Shown: in pieces, positions 53,680 through 64,000 of the stretch
Layout: each line of letters begins with the position of its first letter
How positions within the stretch are numbered: the stretch's first letter is position 1
NCBI GenBank assembly: GCA_948567375.1
Contig: OX419761.1
Location: 44,802,243 to 44,866,242 of the forward strand
DNA length: 64,000 bases
Direction of reading: 5' to 3'
Origin: Lunularia cruciata
Taxonomy: Eukaryota > Streptophyta > Marchantiopsida > Lunulariales > Lunulariaceae
Made by a program: the position numbers and the translations under genes
Notes under the pieces: model-generated
Database searches by the model: none
What the model saw: the letters and a program-made list of their open reading frames with translations, nothing else
Told to the model about the DNA's origin: nothing

Positions 53680-56042
53680 ATGTCTAAAAACAAGCGCAGC
53701 TCTGCCTATGTCAAGGTCAATGATGCTAAATATGGTTTGAAAGTTGTCTCTCATTGTATTTCTACTTTAGCCGTCTACAGGATGCAATGTCTTTGCTGCA
53801 TCATGTTTGATCATGAGGAGAATGTTGGCGCAAAGTGCAAGATCACAACTAACGTGCAAGATTGGAGTGCACCATTTTGGTATGACAACATTGAGTTTCA
53901 CATGAAAAAGCAGCACGCTCTCAAATTTGGACAAAATAAAAAGTTATAATCAAAATCAGAGCAGGAGCATTTCTTTGATGAGGTTGAGGTCCCTTTCAGA
54001 AGCACTCTCAGGGCTCACTTTGTCTCTGAAGCTGCCGGAAATCGTGAGATTGTCTTCATCATCAACAAAGGAATTGTTGAAGTAATAGTCAGTGAGATGA
54101 TGTATTTAGTGGAGGATGAGGCCACTGATGTTGACGATGATGACGAGCAAGAGCCTGCATTTGGGAGTGAGGCTGAACAAGCAATTGCGGTTGCTAATTG
54201 CCGTGGCACTGCTGTGAAGGCACAAGAGCAAGCAATGGCAGTTTTCAAACCCAACAAGCCAGTAGATAATGACAAAGTGCCTTCTTCCTTTATTGTCACA
54301 ATTGCAAAATCCAAGACTTAGCTCTTCAACCTTGCCATTCGATATGTCGTGTGTGGAGCAACATTCCGCATGACAACAAACATCATTGGTGAGACATATG
54401 ATGTCCTATCCGCTCCATTGTTACATTCTTGCTCTTGTGAGAATGTCAACAGCTTTGTTAGGATAGTTTGTGCTGCCAACTTTCTACGACTATCAAAGCT
54501 GCTGAAGAAAAATTGGGCACTTTTTTAGCATTGGATTCAGCATCACACCATAGCACACAATACTTGGATGTTAGTCTTCATGTGTATGTGGAAAATAAGC
54601 ACATTGTCATCACACCATAGCACACCATATTTGGATGTTAGTCTTCATGTGTATGTGGAGAATAAGCACATTGTCATCACACCATAGCACACCATATTTG
54701 GATGTTTTTCTTCATGTGTTTGTGGAGAATAAGCACATTGTAGTCAACTTGCACAGGTGCATATTGCCAATTTTTTACCGACAGACAAGCAAAGTCATGT
54801 TTAACATGATTTCTCAATTTCTTGACATACTCTGCTCTCATTGGAGAATTTATCTTCTTTACATGTCAAGCAATGGAGCTCAAAATATGACCAGACGTGT
54901 TGTTGCCATCATGACAAAGCTTCAGGTAGAACTTCATAATGATTGTGGTCTGATCCAAATCTGGTGCGGAGCATATCAGTTTGATCTAGTTATGCAACAC
55001 ATCATGAATGTGGTTGTGAAGGAGCGCTTCTTCTTTGTGATGATGGGTTTCATTTTGCATCTCACACAGCAGCAGAACCTGATTGCAGAAATGAGTACAA
55101 CATGCCCCCGTGTTATAAACCAATGGCTTTCTATAGACAAGGTTACAACTTGGTTCAAGAAGCACCGGCCTGAGCTCCTAGCTTACATTGAGTTGAAGCA
55201 GCCCATGAGTGCCCCGCCTTGACTCTGGTGGGTGTACCTTCTGGCCATGGATACCTTCACAATGAACAATGCCAACAATTTGTGCAAGACTCAAGGCCTA
55301 ACGACCCTATTATTGCAACAGCAGGCGGAGCTTGACACTATCATTGGCACCTTCATTGAAAATGTGGTTATTAATGGCCCATTGAAAAAAGAAATGATTT
55401 TTGTCCTTGATGTGACAGCGATATCATGAGGGGTCGCTATGCACTTGCACTTCGGAATGTGCAAGAATTTTTTGTCGGAATCGCATCATGGATTGAAGGC
55501 ATTCTCGACGCTACCAGTGAGACAAACCGTAATGAGTTTTTGCAAGATGTTGGTCTAGTCTTTGTTGAAGCATGTGCTCGCATTGAGAGAATTTTCGTGT
55601 AGCACGGTGCAGACAACAGCCCATTTATCGATCCACTTGTACTACCATCTGTTTTACTGCAAGAGCTTGTTTGCGTGTCTGCTGCCAACTTCATTTGCAA
55701 GGCTCATAAACAGAGCTTTTGCTTGCATCATCGATACTCGGCCACACAAATAGATGTCATTGCCCATGAGCATAAAGCTCTTCTTTGAGCTTATTGTAGT
55801 GAGCCTGTTTTGCAGGAGGGTATTGATTGTTGTAACCAAAAGACATCCTTTGACAATGCCTAGACTTTACTCATTGCTCGGATTCCAAATTTGCGACGGC
55901 ATTGCAACTATATTTCCTATATAGTCTGAGTTCTCTATTCTGAGGTGGGAAAAAGGTGATCACCGCAAGAGTCTTTCAGACTTTGGACTTAAGGTGTGCT
56001 GCAGGAAAAACAGTATATGGCACTTGCAAATTATGATAATTG
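53680..56042 (+). pseudogene. hAT-like transposase, broken
   Basis: From ATG 53680 the frame gives a BED-type zinc finger (CLCC ... HMKKQH, residues about 47-89). An acidic linker follows (VDDDDEQEP), then the transposase body. Blocks FNMISQFLDILCSHWR and YMSSNGAQNMTRR with IWCGAYQFDLV resemble the hAT catalytic region around an Asp (here Asn) and the CHC-type pocket. The C-terminus near 55880-56030 (IATIFP, SEFSILRWEKGDHRKSLSDFGL, GVLQEKQYMAL) matches the hAT dimerisation region. Stops at 53947, 54319 and others, a 67-bp triplication at 54541, and two later frame changes break it. The overall style recalls hAT-like proteins common in oomycete genomes; this is from memory and unverified. Confidence 0.7.
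54541..54741 (+). repeat. 67-bp triplication inside the hAT pseudogene
   Basis: Three consecutive units start CATCACACCATAGCACAC at 54541, 54608 and 54675. Since 67 is not a multiple of three, each extra unit shifts the reading frame. This explains why the frame before it (phase of 53680) continues after it in another phase (54635 onward). Confidence 0.9.
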
Positions 56043-56574
56043 AGGAGCGACCTCGCCTCTTGTATTACAATCTACAGATTGATTGGTAAAGGTAATGCAC
56101 ATCTTGTTGCACGATAAGATTTCTAATTCTGATTTATTGGCCCTTCGACTCTCTTTGAATTCTAATTCTCTTCGACGACTCTCCGACCCTCGACTAAATT
56201 AATTCTGAAACGGCGCCTATATTAAACTAATTTAGCCGATCGCCTATTATAAAGAGGACTGTCGATAAGAGATCAGGAAAAAGTTGCTCCTCTTTGGAGC
56301 ACGCTTTCGCATTCAACTTTCTGATCATTTCAATTGAAGATCGAGCAGTTGGCCAAGAAAAAGCTTTCATGTATAAATTTACAGATATTTCACCATACAC
56401 ATAGTCTCTTTACGATGTTATTCTCTGGTTACTGTCTTCAACACTAATAGACGTCTCGAGACAAATTTGTGAATATATACTAAGTAAAATACGTAAGTAG
56501 ATTATTTTAGAATATTGTATGAATTCTCTATTACTTAAGAATATTTAGAATTAGGTACATTTTATATAAAATAG
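56043..56574. other. AT-rich interval, no gene
   Basis: There is no open frame with a known motif and no clear terminal inverted repeat of the preceding transposase. Confidence 0.5.
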
Positions 56575-56636
56575 TTTTGGGAGGATATGTATGCAAATAA
56601 TTTATATAAAATATTTGCATACATATCCTCCCAAAA
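56575..56636. repeat. Perfect 25-bp inverted repeat (hairpin)
   Basis: TTTTGGGAGGATATGTATGC begins the left arm (56575-56599). Its exact reverse complement lies at 56612-56636, separated by a 12-base AT loop. Pairing nearly extends further outward (TAG/CTA with one extra A). The sequence TTTATATAAA occurs both in the loop and just before the left arm. Confidence 0.9.
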
Positions 56637-58934
56637 ACTAAAACCCAATTCTGAATTAACGACAAATGGTGAACCCAGACGTCATCATCAAATTCTCCTC
56701 TCTAAACCATTTCTTTACTTTAAGATGTGATTCATAAGACAAATAAATAATTTTATGAGTTTATTTTATAAAATTATCTAATTTTAAAACATTCTGCTGA
56801 AACAATTTATCTAAAATTTATACTATAGAGTTTTGTAATATATTCGATGTTGTAATAGGTCTCAGTATCATCCTTATTAATTAAATTGAAAACCCAAAAT
56901 ATGACTAAACTCAATTAGCATCATGTATGATAATTACAGAAAAGAGTCTGCCCAAAAACAGAACAATGACGATGTATTGTCCGGCCTAAAGGTACCAACA
57001 ACATTCCGAAATCGTATCTGCCGAGGAGGGTGCAAAATTTTCAAAGTGGAGACAATGGACATCATTATGGTGTTGATGTTTGTGAGCATGTACCTGAAAA
57101 TGGGTGAAGGTACTTCCGAGACTGTCAACACCTAATGTACTTACTTACAAAAGGACCTGAAGGCTTCAAGATGGAAACAACGCATGCCTTTGTTCTTCAC
57201 ATATGGGATATGTAGCACGAGAGTTCTGAACCCCCAATATTATTCACCCAAATGTGAAAATGTTAGCACAACTAACAAGTGTGAATTTTAAAACGTCCAA
57301 ACGTTTCTGATAATTCTGAGTTTATGTCATTTGCTCATATTAGCTTGTGGTGATAAGATATGCACTTTAAACTGTCAAATTAATAAACAAATAAAACAGA
57401 TACATATTTTTGTTCCATATTTTGAATGCATTTTGCGTACTGTTTTATTTATTCTCTAACTTTTACTTTGGGTAATGAATGGGTAACTTTTATTCATCAC
57501 CTGTCATCATATCATATCTTCACCTGTCGTATAAAAAAAATAGTAGGGGAAAGGAGTACAAAGCACAAACAAGTACATGAGGAAAAAAGATAACAAGGTC
57601 CAACAGTCCCAATGGCAAGGACACTTGCTTCCGAATTGATGCTTTACAAGATTCTTGCCGACCACGAGCAATTCCTACAATGACAAGGATTCGACAGTGA
57701 CCATTCAAATCCACAACTTCTTTGACACACTACTAGGCACAACTATCGATCAGTAGCTCATGAATTTTTCATAAAAGCCAGCCAAAAGAACCTGCATGAT
57801 ATTTGACCCCCTCTTTCCGTTTATGGAGCATTACACTACCTCAGTATGAACTGAATTTTGTGATCTTTGAAGCCATCTGAATGTACTTGAAATTCGACTG
57901 TTTATGTTGGAAAGTGTTAAATATCGATTTAAGTGTCCAAAGTTTGCTTTGCCGTCATCAGGTTGGTGTAGCTTGACCGAATGGACCCACTCTTAGGTTG
58001 TAATTAAATATCTATCACCTTTGGTTCGAGACTGCCTCGGGAGGACAAGGTAGAGAAAACCTGAAATTTCAGACCAATACTGCATCCTACATTTATTACA
58101 GTTTAACATACATGTAGCAGACTGCCTTCTTTACGGATATGGAACACGCCTGGGCGCGATAAACTGTAGCTTCCAGCAGTTCAACGAAGAGGTGGAAAAG
58201 CAAAAGACTTTCAGGACACATGTTGAAAGGAAAGCACCACAGCCCGGCCATCCAAACCGGACGAAAGTATGCGTACAACTTGACTGAACTTCCATTTACC
58301 ACATTCCATTTACATGGGTTTGGCCATCCAAGCCCCGACTATAGCCCCATTCGACCTGCTCATCGATAACTCAATTATATATCCGACATTTTATGATTTC
58401 TAACTCATGAAGTTTACACCAAATTTCTACTGCACACATCGACAAATTTAAGTCGTAAATTAGATTTGGAACCTGACAACCAGGAAGTATATGTTCGGTG
58501 GCTCTTCATGATCGAAAGTTTACGAAAGACCTAAAGAGTGAAGACAAAAATTGTTCCAACTTGGTAGCCAAATCTCAATTAATCACTGACATCTCAATCT
58601 CTTCTCGTCCATAAGTGGTCACTAATGAACCGGCGGATTATAAAACTGAACCCCGCTTAACCCGTAAAGCCCTTTTTTTTCCTGCGCGTAAACAGATTAA
58701 CGGGATTGTTCATTTTTCGGAACCAGAAATCTATGGGTACTCGATGCTCTACTCGTACAAATGTGACTTTCCGAAATCTAAAACCTCCTATTAGTCTATT
58801 ACTGTGTGTGTGGAACAAGAACCGCACGAGATATATCCAAAAAGGAAAAATATACCATTCACTCTAGGCAATGTTTTCGTAGGATGTTAAATAGTTTGTA
58901 GACCTTGCGATTTAGATGCAGTGGAGCCTTCTTG
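56637..58934. other. Noncoding interval
   Basis: Small frames (56923-57135 plus, 58096-58302 minus) have no recognisable domain. A poly(A) run is at 57532-57540. I see no RNA gene or repeat here. Confidence 0.5.
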
Positions 58935-59055
58935 TATCGATACTATTGGGGCCTAGCCCCATTCTACCTCTTTTGTCGTCCCCTTGTATGGATTGTGGGG
59001 GGTCTTCCTATCCTTCATGTATTCTATGAGGTCGACTTTCTTGTTTAAAAAGGAA
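58935..59055 (-). repeat. Dispersed repeat R, copy 3
   Basis: On the minus strand it reads GTCGACCTCATAGAATACAT, then GAAGGATAGGAAGACCCC, and ends GGGGCTAGGCCCCAATAG. A partial second unit (CATCCTTCTTGTGTTCTATGAG on the plus strand) follows at 59154-59180. Confidence 0.75.
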
Positions 59056-59224
59056 AAAAGAGAGAATATAAAGCACCCAAGAGGGCAGAAGGGAGACCGT
59101 GCACCGGCCCACTGAAAACCCAATGTATGTACAATACATGGATACAGCTGCTTCCCATCCTTCTTGTGTTCTATGAGTTCGGCTTTCTTCTTCGATACAG
59201 CTGCTTCAGTTCTCATCAGGCAGG

Positions 59225-59770
59225 CATCATCTATGCAGTAGTTGAATGTCTATGGCCAGTTCAGGGCTATGGACCAACGTACACAAAAATCACGTTTGGT
59301 GACCGAGAACCTAAAATCGCCCAGTTCCACAAGTCCATTACATAGCGGCTCGCGCAGAAGTTATGCAAAGTACGTCAATCTGCAGAAAAAATTGATGTCA
59401 AAAAGTGGGATGCGTTAGCTTTTGTGAAAAGCTGGTGGGAACAATCAAATGTATGCAGAAACTGCATGACTTGGTCCAACACCACAAAATGCCATTCTCC
59501 AGAATATTGCTCCCTTCCATATTCTCAACAAGTTTCGTCGTACAAAATCATACCGACCACTTTGGCAACAATGCTATTATTCGTATCATAATGCAAAAGA
59601 GCATGATCCACTTCAGAGAAGAGAGCGAACGGATCCGCCACTACATAACTCTTTGTCAAAACCACGTCACACAAAAAGCAGTATGTATTTTTGCTCCTCT
59701 TTTCGGAGTCACGTCAAATCACGTCAAATATCCCCACAGAAAGCAGTTGAATGAACTCGCATTTTAGACG
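59225..59770 (+). pseudogene. Degraded coding remnant, unknown family
   Basis: Two frames joined by a shift near 59450 read like one protein: YGPTYTKITFGDREPKIAQF then DVKKWDALAFVKSWWEQSNV. In the next frame come LHDLVQHH, SRILLPSIFSTSFVVQNHTD and HFREESERIRHYITLCQNHV. A TAG at 59342 interrupts the first part. The composition and the smooth join at the frameshift suggest a former gene, perhaps transposon-derived. I do not recognise the family. The frame at 59405-59767 has no convincing start. Confidence 0.35.
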
Positions 59771-61719
59771 AAATGGGCTCGCATTTGGTGCTCTTTACGG
59801 AGGACATGGTAAAAGGGACGACGTAGATGCCTACCAACCTCGTAAATTCTATCACCTGATTTGGTTCCAAAGTACTGTACAAGTGGAGAAGGTTCTTATA
59901 CTAAGCCGGAGCATTAGCTCAAGGTCCTCCTCGGTTGCTAGTCAGGTCTTTGCCTTACAAAGGCTAATTAGTGGAAGGAAAGTGCGACGAGCTCGGAGCT
60001 GCTTTGCCTACAGTCTGGAACTTGAGACAGGAAAAGCGACAAACTGCGCACAGAAGACAAAAGGTTGTTTGACACGAGGAAATAGTAAGTGCCTGTTTGC
60101 TCGGCGCTTGAGGTGGCACTCACGTGCACACTCGCGTATGCTGGGACTAGGCAAACAATATACATGCATTTTATATACGGTATTGAGAGAGTGCTTGTTG
60201 TAATTTCGGACTTCTGTACATTCGTATGTTCCTGTGGGTGGCATATGAGGAGCTAATCTCTTGCATCCGCATACATGACATGTGTCTATTGTCTCCATCG
60301 GTTTCGGTTCGGAGAAGTATTTAATAGATCGTGATGGGATACGTGAGCATGCCCTGATGTGGTCAAACGATCAAGTTCCACGGCCGTAGGAACACAAATA
60401 TCGGACGGAGAGCATCTTCACAGTCGGTATCTAACGTGATGAAAACAGAATCAGGATGTCGCAATATTGAAATGTCGAGATCTGAGATTGCATATATATT
60501 ATTGTCTTGGTGGCCGGGGGAGGGAAAGAAATTCTCAAAGTCTGAAATATAAAATTTCATTATTATTTTTATTTTTATTTTTATTTTTAAGATTCACATG
60601 AACATCCTTATTGTTATTATTACGATTCACATGAACATTCTTTCTTATCCAAAACTAATACGCTTCACACAAGAGATTTCACATCAAGAATCTCCACAGT
60701 ATGCATAGCAGTTTAAGCAATATGACGTTATCGTTTTCTGATGCAACCGTTTTATATGCTGTATCCCTTCTCAAACATTTCTCCACACATAAATAGTGAG
60801 TTTCTATGAATATCTCCGTCTTCGACAGTTTCCCGCCGTTTCCAGGAGCTCTTCACATACTCGTGATGAACTCATTAAAGAAGAAGTAAATTATTCTATT
60901 GGTTCCTGAAGAATGATCGGTGAGGAACCTTAGAACTCCCAAAACTCCAGTGGGTGTTCTGCAACTTAACATTCGAAAGAATCAAACGCTTGCACATGGT
61001 ATTACGGTTCAATTTTGGTACTTACGGAGGACATTACTTATAACGCGGAGGAGGGTTCTGGTGCTCGCGGGGCTCGTATACTGTACTTGAAGTCGTATGC
61101 TCTTTGTGTGGTGAGCATTTGACATGCTGGAGTTCATATGAGATATTTTGGTATGCATTCTCGGTTGTCTTCTGCGAATGCCATCTCCTAGTTAAACCAA
61201 TTCTAACGCTCTGTCTCTTGCACATACACTCTCTGGTAACTCGAGGTCAGATTAAATCTCAACGTGAATCTTGGCGTGAATTTACCACCAAGTAACTACA
61301 GCAGGCGTAAACTTGTCGGATGAAAATTTTTCACTGTGGCTTGCGCGGAAATGGCAATCAAGCGTTGCGTACACATTCCTTTTACCTCCATGGCATACCG
61401 TTTTACACGTATTAGTAAACGTGTAGAACGGATGTGTGTGCTAGGATGCATATGCTGTGATGGTATACTTTCATGGCTTCAGTCACGTGCCAGCGGCATT
61501 CACCTGGCTAAGCTCTTGGAGTCGGTGCCGTGCAAGACCCTACCACTGGGTCTGCCGTCAACGGGCAGGTGTCCAATATCTGGAGGCATCTGTTGCGAGG
61601 ACCAGCGGTGATACCGTCCACTCTCCCACTAGAGCAGCATATTATGTGGCGAAGCCCGAAACACAGGCGCACACATGCTATACGGTACCTGCACATATAC
61701 ATTTTGATGGATGTAAGCG
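59771..61719. other. Interval without supportable gene
   Basis: Several overlapping frames on both strands are shadows of each other with no motif. A T-rich array, TTTTTATTTTTATTTTTATT, lies near 60566-60592. A duplicated GATTCACATGAACAT(C/T)CTT occurs at 60591 and 60625. Confidence 0.5.
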
Positions 61720-62640
61720 CTAGAAGAAGCTCGAAACGAACCATTTTGCTAGTCGTGCACGAGCATGATGGCTAAGCATGTACATACATGTATGTCTCTT
61801 GCCAGGACTAATCCTTTTCAGCACTTCAGTCCTCTCTAACCCACTGTAATTAATACCAGTAAACCAGTTTTGTCCCTTACCCGGTTTACTTGCTGTGAAT
61901 TCAGCGAACATCAATATGGCGTCCATCCCCTCATAGTTCGCGAGCTGCTCCACCACCTCTCTGGCGCCAACGTTCGGACTGTTCTTCTGGTCAAAGGTAG
62001 AAAATTAGGTGTGCGATTTACAGCCGGTAAGTGGACGATCAGATCCCGTTCTTGTACCAGGGACCGAATGTTCCCGGCTCGTTCTAATACGACTTGTCTT
62101 CACATCCTTCTTGCCTTTCATCGTTCTAAGATGATAACTTTGACCTGCACATTTACTGTTTCCGAGCTACAGTGGAACCTGGGGTGGGTTCAGATTTAGA
62201 CCCAAGGTGATCGGGACGGCTAGAGACGTCCCTGCAAACTATTCGGCGAATACCGGCCAATGCTGTGATCTGTTCCGGCAGCTTGTTGAATTCCCGATCC
62301 CGACCCGGCAGGGATCACCAGAATAATCTCTGCCGGGTCTGGACCAAATATGTCCAGAAAGTTCCTGAAATTAGCGAAAATTTCGGTTTGCTGAAATATA
62401 TTCATCGTGACCGATTCTTGGTATAAATGCCGTCAACACTGGAGAGGTCCAGGGGAATTGCAGGGGACATTCCAAATATCTGCAAAGCAAAATACTGAGC
62501 GGCTATTTTACCGTTGAGTGAAGAAAACGGTGTGGTAGGAGAACCACCGTAAGGATGGGAGATTTCGAAGGGTATCCCGAGTTTACCTTCTGTGGACACG
62601 ATCAGATGAGTGATCGTGCGGCTTTAACATGAGGACTACC
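61720..62640 (-). other. Candidate coding exons of an unidentified gene
   Basis: On the minus strand a piece at 61900-61985 follows a pyrimidine-rich acceptor (TTTTCTACCTTTGACCAG) and reads SPNVGAREVVEQLANYEGM then DAILMFAEFTA. A second piece at 62402-62597 follows an acceptor-like GTGTCCACAG and reads GKLGIPFEISHPYGG, then NGKIAAQYFALQIFGM. Both have protein-like composition and plausible splice context, and higher GC than the repeats. I recognise no family and cannot join them into a model. Chance open frames are an alternative. Confidence 0.3.
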
Positions 62641-62880
62641 GTAGTCTGGCTCGTACCATAGTATTCTCCAGGTTGGGACCGTAGTAACCGTGGTAACCAC
62701 AGAAGACCATCCCCTCGGCTACAGGGTGTGGAGAGGTGTCGCTGCTACTGAAGTAATATCGAGTAGCGGGAAGTTAGGCGGAGGGGCAGGTGAAGTAAGG
62801 AAGGCAAGCAGAAAGAAACGTTTGTTTCTCCCTTTATCTTCTGGACCTCCTCTTTCTCCACTCTCCTCCTAACCCCACCC

Positions 62881-63028
62881 GGGAGAGACGACGACGACGA
62901 CGACTACTACTACTTCCGTAGTAGTGGAGGCAGAGGAGAAGAGAAGAAGACGGGACGAGATGAAAAGAGGTGGAGACTTCGCTTCACCGTGGGGGGAAGA
63001 CGAGGACCACCATCGCCAAAACTGAAAG
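62881..63028 (+). other. Putative first exon (5' UTR) of a host gene
   Basis: Purine-rich and GC-richer sequence with triplet runs (GACGACGACGACGACGACTA, TACTACTAC) ends at a strong donor, AAAG|GTAAGT, with GT at 63029. Such leaders with an intron before the start codon are common in plant genes. Short frames inside it end within the exon. The transcription start is not visible. The intron would run to an acceptor near 63981. Confidence 0.4.
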
Positions 63029-63988
63029 GTAAGTCACTGTACCGAATGTTACTACTCGTTCAGGGAGAGACGCTCTCTCCTTCTCTCGCTCCCAAATGGA
63101 ATTGCGGACGACGACAGTCGCAGTGGCAATTCCTTTCCTTCTTTCCTTTGTTCGATAGTACTGTAGTGTAGTAGTAGTAGAACTTTGTAGGCGAGTGGGG
63201 GCTGCTAGGATGCTGCTTGCTCGATGGATGATGAGCCGACTGTGAGCTCGATTTTTGTGTGGAGAGGAAGCATGGGGCACGAGAATCATCCCCAGTAAAG
63301 TAGGAGTTTATTTTTCTCTCATTGTTGTTGTTCCTGCACGCGATTTTCAGTTTGAGTGTAAGTTTTGTTCAAAATTGTCTAGTACCTATCGTCGTCCGAG
63401 GTTCTGTGTTTATTTTGCTTGTCTTTTCTTGTACGCTGCTGCGGAAGAGAGGGGAAGGGAGAGGAGAGGAGAGGAGAGGAGAGGGGAGTGTGTGTTTGGG
63501 GGGGGGGGTAGACTGACGAGCGGATCCGAAACGGAACAGATAAAACACGAGGAGACGGGAGTGGGATTTCGTAAGAGGAGGAGCGAGACCGAGACGTGGT
63601 AATTGGACTTGTGGTGGCGGGCGGGGCGGACTGGACTTTGCTTGTAGGTTTGTGGTTTGTGGGTGTGAATTTGGACATGAGTTGAATGTTGCTGGCAATT
63701 TGGTGGGAGTTTCGTTGCAAGCGAGTGGGGCTGTCACTTCACCTCAGCGGATTAGTTGAAAGATAGGGAGGAGAGGGGAGAGTGATTGGAGTGGAGTGGA
63801 GGAGGCTTCATCATAGGGACTTGTTGTTACCTGGCCGGTAAGGAATCAGTCGGATCAAATCTGAAGTAGTCAATAGTGTAGAGACGAGCTGAAGAGGAGG
63901 ACTTAGTCATAGATCAGGGGTAATCCAGAAATCTGGAGCAGTTGCAGATAGCTTCCCAGCCTTCGGAGATCAAACTTGCAGTGTTTTA

Positions 63989-64000
63989 ATGGCTAGCTCG
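63989..64000 (+). CDS. Putative start of a host gene, cut by window edge
   Basis: An ATG in good context (TTTTAATGGCT) follows an acceptor-like AAACTTGCAG ending at 63981. It opens MASS before the window ends. The preceding 0.9 kb is G-rich leader or intron with GGAGA repeats (63455-63487). Only four codons are visible, so the product cannot be named. The call rests on the donor at 63029, the acceptor and the start context. Confidence 0.3.

Noticed and set aside
62882..62916. GAC/TAC triplet run as a coding poly-Asp/Tyr tract
   Set aside because: The surrounding frames close quickly and the segment ends in a donor, so a 5' leader is more likely.
1..64000. tRNA, rRNA, CRISPR arrays, bacterial operons
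   Set aside because: None seen. The tRNA-like motif at 36756 is a primer binding site, not a tRNA gene.

Overview
The window looks like a repeat-dense stretch of a streptophyte nuclear genome, most likely a non-seed land plant (bryophyte, lycophyte or fern grade). The evidence is Tat/Athila-type Ty3/gypsy elements with a tRNA-Asp-like primer site, and a second gypsy family carrying a non-permuted DNMT3-type methyltransferase. The only host gene signal with eukaryotic splice context is at the right edge. The species cannot be fixed from the sequence alone. Names used here: Gyp-1 is a Tat/Athila-like Ty3/gypsy family with LTRs TGTAACACCC...GGCTCACA. Gyp-2 is a Ty3/gypsy family with a DNA methyltransferase and a PHD finger. 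The TGTGG family is an unclassified element with ends TGTGGTACCC...GGTTGTCACA.

Layout. 1-1.2 kb holds the decayed 3' end of a gypsy pol. 1.2-3.2 kb is TGTGG copy A. 3.6-9.2 kb is a decayed Ty1/copia element on the minus strand, broken by an old Gyp-1-like solo LTR and an unassigned insert. 10.7-12.5 kb is TGTGG copy B. 12.9-17.3 kb is a Gyp-2-type LTR relic split by the long TGTGG copy C. 17.3-19.3 kb is TGTGG copy D, inverted. 20.1-23.9 kb is a mosaic of a Gyp-1 LTR, a 109-bp Gyp-1 integrase scrap, Gyp-2 gag and a TGTGG fragment (E). 23.9-30.0 kb is a decayed Gyp-1. 30.0-31.9 kb is Gyp-2 protease plus methyltransferase (copy X). 31.9-36.1 kb is a truncated Gyp-1. 36.1-43.9 kb is an intact Gyp-1 with a 1608-codon gag-pol frame and LTRs that differ at one position. 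43.9-49.5 kb is Gyp-2 copy Y, running methyltransferase, RT, RNase H, integrase, PHD finger. 49.5-62.6 kb is lower-density sequence with tandem duplications, a small dispersed repeat and a broken hAT-like transposase. 62.9-64 kb looks like the 5' leader of a host gene running off the right edge.

The most notable system is Gyp-2. It is a retrotransposon that encodes a DNMT3-like cytosine methyltransferase between protease and reverse transcriptase, and ends its integrase with a chromatin-reader (PHD) module. Copy Y keeps one uninterrupted frame for about 4.8 kb. Every stop codon in it can be explained by a C-to-T or G-to-A transition, as expected for a heavily methylated element. The second notable item is the TGTGG family: four end-to-end copies, three with exact 5-bp target duplications, but no recognisable transposase and no LTR pair.
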